Positions 1 to 5,129 of a stretch of 5,129 nucleotides of DNA are shown here, one piece after another; positions within the stretch are counted from its first letter, which is position 1, and each line of letters starts with the position of its first letter. The stretch spans positions 1 through 5,129 of the forward strand of contig DAYE01000072.1 in assembly GCA_002506745.1 (NCBI GenBank), in the 5' to 3' direction. The notes beneath the pieces are model-generated. The model saw only the letters and a program-made list of their open reading frames with translations. It was not told the origin of the DNA and did not search any database. The stretch comes from Euryarchaeota archaeon UBA33 (GTDB lineage: Archaea; Thermoplasmatota; E2; DHVEG-1). The position numbers and the translations under genes are program-made.

Positions 1-21
1 TAACCACTAGATCATACCCGC
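1..21 (-). tRNA. Possible partial tRNA (5' end only, cut by window edge)
   Basis: Read on the minus strand from position 21, the sequence fits the start of a tRNA: a seven-base 5' acceptor strand GCGGGTA, then T8 and G9, a D-stem 5' strand ATCT, and a D-loop AGTGGTTA. The conserved positions T8, A14, R15, G18, G19 and A21 all fall in place, and the stretch resembles the A-box region of archaeal tRNAs. The acceptor strand GCGGG- resembles many glycine tRNAs, but the anticodon lies outside the window, so identity cannot be assigned. One departure is A at position 10, where G is usual. The 3' half, acceptor pairing and T-arm cannot be seen, so this is a pattern match only. Confidence 0.42.
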
Positions 22-58
22 GTATAATTTACCACTGGCCAGACCAGATTATGCTTGA

Positions 59-72
59 ACTTTTAAATATAT
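59..72 (-). promoter_or_regulatory. TATA-like box upstream of the putative tRNA
   Basis: On the minus strand this reads ATATATTTAAAAGT, an A/T-rich archaeal TATA-like element. Its centre lies about 45 bases upstream of the putative tRNA 5' end. The usual TATA-to-start spacing of about 26 bases would start transcription near position 40 and leave a 5' leader of roughly 20 nucleotides for RNase P to remove. It lies beyond the T tract that should end the large upstream gene, which fits an independent promoter. Support depends on the tRNA call. Confidence 0.3.
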
Positions 73-107
73 CTCTTCAGTCAGAACAGAGACCTCTCCT
101 CCTTAAG

Positions 108-113
108 AAAAAA
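108..113 (-). terminator. T6 tract ending the large surface-protein gene
   Basis: The minus strand carries six consecutive T residues 22-27 bases after the stop codon of the large surface-protein gene. Archaeal RNA polymerase commonly terminates on such T tracts without needing a stable hairpin, and I see no convincing hairpin just before it. The tract separates the large gene from the TATA-like box of the next minus-strand element. Confidence 0.4.
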
Positions 114-134
114 TCATCGTATTCCTTTTTCCCA

Positions 135-3100
135 TCATTCTTTGCGAGAGAACCGAGCGATGATCCGTTTCATAAAAAACGCTGCCATCAGCAGAACAAG
201 CGATACAATCAACAGATAAAAACTGATGCTTGGACCCCACGAGCAGGGTACTGCTGTCTGCACTGATTGGCCAGGGACCGAGATATCAAGAGTGCCACTC
301 CCCATGAAACTACCGACCCCTACCTGTGTCAACTGGCTTAATGCGTAATAAAATACAACCACTGTCAGAAGGATCACTACGATACTCAAAACCGATATAA
401 TCATAGTTATTTTCCGCAGTTTCTTCTCTGTTAACAGACTGAAAAAAATCAAAAGACAAGCGACACCTACCAGCATAGACAATAACCCCAACACCATCGT
501 GACTTCAGAAGGGACCGCACTGATTTCCCCACCTGTCGCATTCGATGATTTCGTTAGTGTGATCAATTTTGGGGGTATGACCATGGTATTGGTCGTTGTT
601 GATACTGTGCCAGTCCCACCACTTAATGCCCACCATGGAGATATGAGTGCAATGATCAGCAGACCGATAGTAATGAGTTTCACACCAATCGTCACCTGGC
701 GTTTCCATAGCAGAAACCCAAGCGTACCAATCAAGAAAGCAATACCAAGATAGAGAACCACAGTATGAAGAAGAGATCCTTGCGAGGTAAGGATATCCAT
801 TATTTTATCTCCCCTTACTTGAATCTGTTGCTGGGCGATAGGTTCGTCATTCGCACGAACAAGAATTTCGTAATCCCCTGGTGGCACCGATGCAGTGGCT
901 GTCCCGTTCTGTTGAATCGAAGCCGACTTGGTTTTTCCGTTCCTCTGAAGAGACACCTCCCCGTTTGAAAGCGGGTCCGCATAGGAGTTAAAAACCGAGA
1001 GATCAAGAACAAACTCCGCAGGAAACATTACCGCTAAGCTTGTCGCTTGTTCAAGGCTGACTTCTTGCTCCAGTCGAAATGATTTGTAACTCAGACTCAG
1101 CTGATAAGATGCTGGAAGAAGATTGCTGAACTGATATGATCCGTCTTCGCTTGATTCACCTCGAATAGTGGTCGCTGAAGCCATCTCACTGCTGACCAAT
1201 GTTGGATTGACATCAACAGTGGGGGTAAAACCCCAGGTGTCCGTGACTGTTAACGAGAGGCTGTATCGCTCAAGGGAAAATGATTTTTTCATATCGATAA
1301 ATCGACGAATGCTATTCAGCTTCACCTGTTCTTCTCCTATCAAAAATCCTTGATAGAAGAGTTTCAACTCATATGGTTTCAGAGAATAACACGGGGCAAA
1401 AAGATGTGTGTTTCCCTCAGAGTCTGTTACTGCTTCTGCGATGGTCGTATTGTCGATTTCCAAAACGCATCGGACGTTCTCCACCCCTATTTTATCCTGA
1501 TCAACCAAAGAAATACGAATAGCACCCTGCGGTCGACACCGAATCCGAATAGCAGTGTCCTTCGTCAGGTTCACAAGACCAAAACCAATGTACTGATGCT
1601 CCTTGGCAAATCTCGGGTTCTCCCGATAGATTTTCACAAGATATTCACCAGAATCAAGATCGGGGAACCGGATCTTCTTGAACAAGGAAAGGTTTTTCCA
1701 ATCAAAAATTCCCAGAGCCATCTGAAGCTTCTGCCGGAGGTTCTTTCCGGTCATATTCAGCGAAATCGACCCAAGGGAGAGACGACCAACTGATCCAGAG
1801 GAACGAAAACTATCCTGCTGGTACAGCTCAGCGTAGATATAGGATACGTTTTTGCCTAACGCTGCAGAAAACAATGACCCTAATGGAGCCGATCGAGCAA
1901 AATGAGCAAAGACGGTTAACGTATAACGCTCTTTTTGTCCTTCCCCCTCTGTGACGTTTCCCCGGAAGACTGGGATATTTTTGATCATGCTCTGGTAGAA
2001 GGTGGATTCTTCATCGACCCTCGTATATCCACCGGTTTCAACCGTCAAAAACTCTACCTTGTATTGATATATTTTTCCCTGGTCAAGTGTGGTTTGATGG
2101 TTGCCGTTTTCATAAGCATTTCGTGTAAGATGTAAATTTCCTGTATCTGCTTCAAGTCCTGGTAATTTGATGTTCTGCTTTGCAAAAACTTTGATTTGAA
2201 CACCATCATCTGGTCCCTCAGTAATTCCTGTGTTTGAATTAAAAATGATCCCATGGACTTTCCCTGAACTTGCATCACCAAGACAGATCCATCCCTTGGA
2301 TCCCAGGTCTATGTCGTCCTCTGTGGAAAGCACTAGCTCACGTTCTGTGCTATCTGGGTTCTGAGGCACGGAATACTCTTGGACTGTGTTATCTTCCGAA
2401 AAGATATACACGCTGGGTAATATTTCTCCAACGTTCATTTTCTCTATCGATGCGCTCCGGGATTTAATGGAAGTGATACCTCCAAGAACACCATCCAGTA
2501 CTGTCGGATCATCAATCGTGATAGATTTCAAAATCTCATGATGACCGTCAACCAATATTCTTTTTGCATTTGTCGGGCTATAGTAATAGGTGTAAATGTT
2601 ATCTGATTCAAGGTCGCCGCGTGGGGAGATGCATTCTAACCGCACCCGGACCATCAGATTTCCCTGCACGAGCAATGTTTTTGTAATCTCAGTGGACCAA
2701 GAGGTGCCAACATAATCAGGTTCACCAGGTACACCATAACGAAAATCAAAAAATCCCACCTGATCCAAATTATAGGTTTCAACAGCAGTAGAATTTGGTT
2801 TAAATTTGATGGCGGAAAGAGCGATGGGATTGCCAAGCAGCTGACCTTTCTGTATCACCGCATAGATGACAAATCCCTCCTGCTTGATGCCGTAATAATC
2901 AAAATCTATTTTTTGCCCAGGGATCGGTTCATAAAAATAATGGGTATCCTCGACCGCTACATGTCTCGGGTAGTTTGCTTGGTCGGTTTCTTTTGAATCA
3001 TACAGGACATAGTATTTTTCTTTCCCAGTTGCTTCTTGGGGAATCAAGAATACAACGCTGCATGATTCGATATGGGTCTCATCAGAATGTTCAATGTCGT

Positions 3101-3404
3101 AGACCTGTGATTCGATCTCTTGTAGTCCTGTCCCGTCGTCGATCCCAACCCGGATCGAATGGATTGTCTCGTTTTTTCCCCAACAGGGATTATCGAACAT
3201 AATCCGCATGTCGATCGGCTGATATTTGGCGGTTTCATTACTTGTGTCAAAAGGAACCATGATTTCTTGTTTATATGGTAAGGTATCGATATTCGTTTCA
3301 AGATATTCATCAGCAGACGCCATAGGCAGTGCAATAGAACAAAGGAGCAGTAACGTGACTGCTATATTGAGAAAATTCCGCTGAACCGTCGATACCATAG
3401 ACAC
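135..3404 (-). CDS. Large secreted, membrane-anchored surface protein with carboxypeptidase-regulatory-like domains
   Basis: This encodes a 1,089-residue protein with no enzyme motif that I recognise; it is probably a cell-surface structural, adhesive or sensory protein. Residues 1-31 are a Sec signal peptide (hydrophobic core about 14-28, likely cleavage after ASA). Residues 32 to about 620 are mostly beta-rich and uncharacterised, with C74 and C115 able to form a disulfide. Three tandem Ig-like/carboxypeptidase-regulatory-like domains follow at about 625-698, 712-785 and 797-865, with signatures such as D-S-E-G-N, E-D-G-S-Y-Q-F and P-P-G-D-Y-E-I. Five predicted helices lie at about 879-899, 905-926, 967-990, 997-1020 and 1056-1077, and the charges (KRQ, TEKKLRK, the KR-rich tail) fit an outside ectodomain and inside C terminus. 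About ten N-X-S/T sequons occur in the ectodomain and first outer loop, consistent with archaeal N-glycosylation. The start is either GTG at 3404 (used here for numbering) or ATG at 3398, two codons in; a leaderless mRNA would favour the ATG. It has its own promoter, so it is probably not co-transcribed with the DsrE-like gene behind it. Confidence 0.9.
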   Translation of the reverse strand: MSMVSTVQRNFLNIAVTLLLLCSIALPMASADEYLETNIDTLPYKQEIMVPFDTSNETAKYQPIDMRIMFDNPCWGKNETIHSIRVGIDDGTGLQEIESQVYDIEHSDETHIESCSVVFLIPQEATGKEKYYVLYDSKETDQANYPRHVAVEDTHYFYEPIPGQKIDFDYYGIKQEGFVIYAVIQKGQLLGNPIALSAIKFKPNSTAVETYNLDQVGFFDFRYGVPGEPDYVGTSWSTEITKTLLVQGNLMVRVRLECISPRGDLESDNIYTYYYSPTNAKRILVDGHHEILKSITIDDPTVLDGVLGGITSIKSRSASIEKMNVGEILPSVYIFSEDNTVQEYSVPQNPDSTERELVLSTEDDIDLGSKGWICLGDASSGKVHGIIFNSNTGITEGPDDGVQIKVFAKQNIKLPGLEADTGNLHLTRNAYENGNHQTTLDQGKIYQYKVEFLTVETGGYTRVDEESTFYQSMIKNIPVFRGNVTEGEGQKERYTLTVFAHFARSAPLGSLFSAALGKNVSYIYAELYQQDSFRSSGSVGRLSLGSISLNMTGKNLRQKLQMALGIFDWKNLSLFKKIRFPDLDSGEYLVKIYRENPRFAKEHQYIGFGLVNLTKDTAIRIRCRPQGAIRISLVDQDKIGVENVRCVLEIDNTTIAEAVTDSEGNTHLFAPCYSLKPYELKLFYQGFLIGEEQVKLNSIRRFIDMKKSFSLERYSLSLTVTDTWGFTPTVDVNPTLVSSEMASATTIRGESSEDGSYQFSNLLPASYQLSLSYKSFRLEQEVSLEQATSLAVMFPAEFVLDLSVFNSYADPLSNGEVSLQRNGKTKSASIQQNGTATASVPPGDYEILVRANDEPIAQQQIQVRGDKIMDILTSQGSLLHTVVLYLGIAFLIGTLGFLLWKRQVTIGVKLITIGLLIIALISPWWALSGGTGTVSTTTNTMVIPPKLITLTKSSNATGGEISAVPSEVTMVLGLLSMLVGVACLLIFFSLLTEKKLRKITMIISVLSIVVILLTVVVFYYALSQLTQVGVGSFMGSGTLDISVPGQSVQTAVPCSWGPSISFYLLIVSLVLLMAAFFMKRIIARFSRKE

Positions 3405-3423
3405 ATAATAGTATTATCCTTTA

Positions 3424-3439
3424 TTTATATAAATATTCT
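3424..3439 (-). promoter_or_regulatory. TATA box and BRE of the large surface-protein gene
   Basis: Positions 3424-3433 are TTTATATAAA, a perfect palindrome and a near-ideal archaeal TATA box. On the minus strand it is preceded by AGAATA (3434-3439), close to the purine-rich BRE consensus, while the other flank is CCTTTA and a poor BRE, so the main direction should be minus. The usual spacing of about 26 bases from the box centre puts the transcription start near 3402, essentially on the GTG/ATG start codons at 3404 and 3398. This predicts a leaderless or nearly leaderless mRNA, in keeping with the poor Shine-Dalgarno match upstream. Confidence 0.65.
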
Positions 3440-3458
3440 TTCTAAGTAAGATATGGAG

Positions 3459-3463
3459 AAAAA
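3459..3463 (-). terminator. Weak T5 tract downstream of the DsrE-like gene
   Basis: The minus strand carries five T residues about 75 bases past the stop codon of the DsrE-like gene and before the TATA box of the large gene, inside a pyrimidine-rich stretch. It is the best candidate I see for ending the DsrE-like transcript, but it is short and no hairpin accompanies it, so read-through into the large gene cannot be excluded. Confidence 0.22.
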
Positions 3464-3536
3464 CACCCAACCTGAGAAGAAATATCTGAGACAAACGGAC
3501 CGGTAATATGCTTTTTTTGTTAGGAACCTGGCTCGT

Positions 3537-3875
3537 CTAAGGAGTAATCACCGTATCTGATTTCATCAAAATCGAGACGATTTCAGTCATATCGACGATC
3601 CGGCCGATAACGATTTTCTTTTCGATCTCATAAAAACCAATACAGGTTTGACAAGCGACAATTTCAACCCCTGCTTTTGAAAGACCGGTCAATGCATCCA
3701 GCACCGATGATTTATCGGTGAGCAAATGCACCGATGAATTATAAAAAATAATCGTATCAGGTTTTTTTGCAGACGCCCAGAGCTTCCGCAGAAAAGCCCC
3801 CGTCATGTTTTTCCCTAATTCATCACTTCCTCTTCCAAGTGATTCACTATGTAAAATAACGGTTGTTCTCGTCAT
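3537..3875 (-). CDS. DsrE-family protein resembling the C-terminal domain of YedF
   Basis: This encodes a 112-residue cytoplasmic protein with no signal peptide or membrane helix, the usual length for a single DsrE/TusD-like domain. It starts with a beta strand (TVILHS) followed by ESLGRGSDELGKNMTGAFLRKL, then TIIFYNSSVHLLTDKS, EIVACQTCIGFYEIE and a final IVDMTEIVSILMKSDTVI. This order and wording closely match, from memory, the C-terminal domain of the selenium-metabolism-associated protein YedF, where the cysteine motif is typically CGTC or similar; here it is CQTC (C75 and C78). Full-length YedF also has an N-terminal TusA/SirA-like domain, absent here. DsrE-fold proteins commonly bind or relay sulfur or selenium on cysteine, so a sulfur/selenium carrier role is plausible but unproven. 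No selenium or sulfur gene is visible nearby. The ATG start is supported by a GAGGT site six bases upstream. It is divergent from the beta-helix gene and 132 bp from the large surface gene. Confidence 0.88.
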   Translation of the reverse strand: MTRTTVILHSESLGRGSDELGKNMTGAFLRKLWASAKKPDTIIFYNSSVHLLTDKSSVLDALTGLSKAGVEIVACQTCIGFYEIEKKIVIGRIVDMTEIVSILMKSDTVITP

Positions 3876-3881
3876 GGTTTT

Positions 3882-3886
3882 ACCTC
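3882..3886 (-). promoter_or_regulatory. Shine-Dalgarno site of the DsrE-like gene
   Basis: The minus strand reads GAGGT with six bases between it and the ATG, a good match to the archaeal GGAGGTGA core. It fixes the start at 3875. It is the only clear ribosome-binding site in the window, in contrast to the apparently leaderless large gene. Confidence 0.6.
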
Positions 3887-3906
3887 AAGACAGACCAGTA
3901 AAACAT

Positions 3907-3928
3907 GTGGAGAACTTAAACCTTATGC
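3907..3928. promoter_or_regulatory. Candidate shared divergent promoter between the DsrE-like and beta-helix genes
   Basis: The 101-bp gap between the two divergent genes holds a TTAA-centred element at 3915-3921, reading CTTAAAC on plus and GTTTAAG on minus. It is flanked by GGAGAA on one side and by ATAAGG (minus-strand reading) on the other, both passable BRE-like sequences. A minus-strand start about 26 bases away (near 3892) leaves a leader of about 17 nucleotides containing the GAGGT site. A plus-strand start near 3944 leaves a leader of about 33 nucleotides before the ATG at 3977. One box serving both directions is inference; separate boxes, for example at 3938-3947, are also possible. 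Confidence 0.3.
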
Positions 3929-3976
3929 GTGCCACAAACTTTTAGTTCCCACGCCTTATATCCTGCGGAAATACAT

Positions 3977-4855
3977 ATGAAAAAAACAAGGCTGCTTGTG
4001 ATTCTGATTCTTCTTTTCTTCTGTATCTTTTCCTTTTTCCTTTCACCCACAACCGGGGAAGATACCACAACGCCAATAGTATATGTTGGTGGGAGTGGAC
4101 CTGGGAATTTTACCCGGATACAGGATGCATTGGACAATATGACCACTCACGGTACCGTGTATGTCTTTCCAGGGAGCTATCATGAGAACCTGAGAATCAC
4201 CAAACCAGTCCATCTCATTGGAGATGATACAAATAACACGATCATCGATGGGGATAACGAAGGTTACGTTATCACACTCGCAGCAGGCAACAGTAATCTT
4301 TCTGGTTTTACCATTACCCATAGTGAAACGAAGTTTCCGTTTGCTGGCGTCTACGTAGTCTCGAGTCATAACACGATTTCACATAACATCTTGACCGATA
4401 ATTTCTATGGGATGCAACTAGGATATTCTGCAAGCTATAATCTCATTGTCAATAACACAATTCATGACAATGCACGGTGTGGGGTTTATTTTAACCATGC
4501 GTCACACAACAGACTCATCGGAAACCATGTTTTTAATCAACCAGTGAATGGATTCGGTTTGTTCGAATTTTCAAATAACAATAGTATCATGAGTAACATT
4601 TTTTCTGATAACCTAGATACTGGTGTGAACATCCGTGAATCCTACGATAACCAAGTGATGAACAATACCTTCGTCCAGGGTCATGTCGCATTGCATAAAC
4701 CATCCCCTGAGTATCATACGGTCGCAAACGATAATCTGTTTACCGATAATGTCATCTCAACAGAGGAAGAACGAGACGCGTTTGTCGTGACCGTCTTGAT
4801 ATTCGATATCTCAGTTTTTATAGTATTTCTCGTGTTCAGAAAATTATTGAAATAA
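3977..4855 (+). CDS. Secreted NosD-like right-handed beta-helix protein with C-terminal membrane anchor
   Basis: This encodes a 292-residue protein. Residues 1 to about 27 form a signal peptide (MKKTR followed by a long hydrophobic run). The segment IVYVGGSGPGNFTRIQDALD, followed by GTVYVFPGSYHENLRITKPVHLIGDD, is the typical opening of NosD/pectate-lyase-like beta-helix surface proteins. Residues 132-247 form five consecutive 23-24-residue PbH1-type coils, each opening with Asn or an N-x-I/V pattern. A helix at about 268-286 with an RKLLK tail anchors the C terminus; there is no PGF-type archaeosortase signal. There are several N-X-S/T sequons. I chose ATG 3977 over an in-frame ATG at 3929, because the longer form would put 16 polar residues before an otherwise normal signal peptide. 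No nitrous-oxide reductase gene or copper-site partner is present, so the copper-insertion role of true NosD should not be transferred; surface carbohydrate binding or a structural role is more likely. The start has only a weak GCGGA-like ribosome site. Confidence 0.88.
   Translation: MKKTRLLVILILLFFCIFSFFLSPTTGEDTTTPIVYVGGSGPGNFTRIQDALDNMTTHGTVYVFPGSYHENLRITKPVHLIGDDTNNTIIDGDNEGYVITLAAGNSNLSGFTITHSETKFPFAGVYVVSSHNTISHNILTDNFYGMQLGYSASYNLIVNNTIHDNARCGVYFNHASHNRLIGNHVFNQPVNGFGLFEFSNNNSIMSNIFSDNLDTGVNIRESYDNQVMNNTFVQGHVALHKPSPEYHTVANDNLFTDNVISTEEERDAFVVTVLIFDISVFIVFLVFRKLLK
4370..4717 (+). repeat. Five PbH1-type beta-helix coils within the NosD-like gene
   Basis: The protein repeats with a period of 23-24 residues (about 69-72 bases), starting at Asn132, Asn155, Asn178, Asn202 and Asn225. 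Each unit opens with N-(T/L/R/S/Q)-(I/L/V), then an N-rich stretch such as SHNI, VNNTI, GNHVF, SNIF or NNTF, then a G-(M/V/F)-x-(L/F/I) strand. This is the rung pattern of a right-handed beta-helix with an asparagine ladder. A sixth incomplete rung follows at about 248-258. The repeat shows at the protein level and is not an obvious DNA-level duplication. Confidence 0.75.
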
Positions 4856-4877
4856 TCAAAAGGATTTCTACGTTTGT

Positions 4878-5129
4878 TTAGAGACCTTTTTTATAGAAAA
4901 ACACTGCTCCCACCATGACCAAAACAGAGAGAATCAGCAACATAAGGACATAGACAAGGGTATAAGCAATATACCGGTCGATAAAAAGGATGAACAGTGA
5001 ATAAGCGATAAGAAAGCCAATGCCCACAAATCCGAAAAGACGAGCGGACGGTCTTTTTTTAATCAGCATCATACACGCGATAATCAACAAGGCTCCCGAG
5101 AGAAACAAGGCAAACGCCAAAATAAATGA
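4878..5129 (-). CDS. Small hydrophobic membrane protein, partial (start beyond right edge)
   Basis: At least 83 codons are open to the window edge, ending in a TAA stop at 4878. A TTG at 5120 could serve as a start, but the frame continues upstream as Ser-Phe-Ile with no stop, so the real start probably lies outside. The visible protein is almost entirely membrane: three predicted helices covering roughly the first 23 visible residues, then a GFVGIGFLIAYSLFILF helix, then a long helix in YTLVYVLMLLILSVLVMVGA. These are separated by KKRPSAR and by IDRY, and the protein ends in KKGL. I do not recognise a family. Its 3' end converges on the beta-helix gene with only 22 bp between the two stop codons, so the two transcripts probably overlap. 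Confidence 0.65.
   Translation of the reverse strand, partial: SFILAFALFLSGALLIIACMMLIKKRPSARLFGFVGIGFLIAYSLFILFIDRYIAYTLVYVLMLLILSVLVMVGAVFFYKKGL
4887..4892 (+). terminator. T6 tract ending the beta-helix gene, inside the convergent gene's 3' end
   Basis: Six consecutive T residues follow the beta-helix stop codon by about 31 bases, after a T-rich stretch (TTTCTACGTTTGTTTA). This is a reasonable archaeal T-tract terminator. On the other strand the same bases encode the terminal Lys-Lys codons of the convergent membrane protein, so the site is constrained by both genes. Confidence 0.35.

Noticed and set aside
35..47. Small inverted repeat CTGG-CCAGA-CCAG
   Set aside because: Four-base arms are too short to call a terminator, operator or attachment site, and nothing nearby supports it.
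93..104. Strong Shine-Dalgarno-like AAGGAGGAGAGG on the minus strand
   Set aside because: No start codon with an open reading frame follows at a suitable distance; it lies in the gap between the large gene and the putative tRNA.
51..266. 71-codon plus-strand open frame overlapping the end of the large gene
   Set aside because: Most of it is antisense to the C-terminal helix region of the large protein, and the translation has no recognisable features.
1350..1793. 147-codon plus-strand open frame inside the large minus-strand gene
   Set aside because: It lies antisense to a continuous, domain-coherent gene, its translation is low-complexity and lacks any family motif, and there is no promoter or ribosome-binding site in front of it.
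3955..3961. CTTATAT as the TATA box of the beta-helix gene
   Set aside because: The usual spacing would start the transcript near 3984, after the ATG at 3977, and its upstream flank (CCACGC) is a poor BRE.
3929..3976. Upstream in-frame ATG of the beta-helix gene
   Set aside because: It would add 16 polar residues ahead of a normal signal peptide, and it lies upstream of the predicted transcription start near 3944.
3977..4855. Assignment of the beta-helix protein as the NosD copper-insertion factor
   Set aside because: The resemblance is to the beta-helix superfamily only; no nosZ, nosF or nosY gene is present, and the protein is membrane-anchored at its C terminus.
5118..5120. TTG as the true start of the right-edge membrane protein
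   Set aside because: The frame remains open to the window edge and the preceding residues (Ser-Phe-Ile) extend the first membrane helix, so truncation by the edge is more likely.

Overview
The window looks archaeal, most likely from a euryarchaeal lineage (perhaps Thermoplasmatota-like; the placement is weak). The reasons are A/T-rich TATA boxes with purine-rich BRE-like flanks, T-tract terminators, weak or absent Shine-Dalgarno sites on two genes, and surface proteins rich in N-X-S/T sequons. Base composition is moderate and even, and I see no insertion sequence, CRISPR array or phage gene.

Layout from left to right. Positions 1-21 (minus) read like the first 21 nucleotides of a tRNA cut by the window edge, with a TATA-like box upstream at 59-72. 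Next is a very large minus-strand gene (135-3404) for a secreted, membrane-anchored surface protein of about 1,089 residues. It has a signal peptide, a beta-rich N-terminal half, three tandem Ig-like/carboxypeptidase-regulatory-like domains and a five-helix C-terminal membrane module. Its promoter is a perfectly palindromic TATA box (3424-3433) placed so that the mRNA would be leaderless or nearly so. Upstream, on the same strand but apparently with its own promoter, is a 112-residue DsrE-fold protein (3537-3875) that matches the C-terminal domain of the selenium-associated protein YedF and keeps a CxxC motif.

A 101-bp divergent promoter region (3876-3976) separates it from a plus-strand gene (3977-4855) for a secreted right-handed beta-helix protein of the NosD/pectate-lyase-like superfamily, anchored by a C-terminal helix. 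Converging on that gene from the right is the 3' end of a small hydrophobic membrane protein gene (4878-5129), whose start lies beyond the window.

Three of the four protein genes encode envelope proteins, so this is mainly a cell-surface locus. The genes do not form one operon: strands alternate and most genes appear to have their own promoter. I see no evident multi-gene novel system. The points most worth checking are the twofold pseudo-repeat in the membrane module of the large protein, the stand-alone YedF C-terminal domain, the edge tRNA, and a possible tiny transcript or microprotein at 3453-3518 divergent from the large gene.
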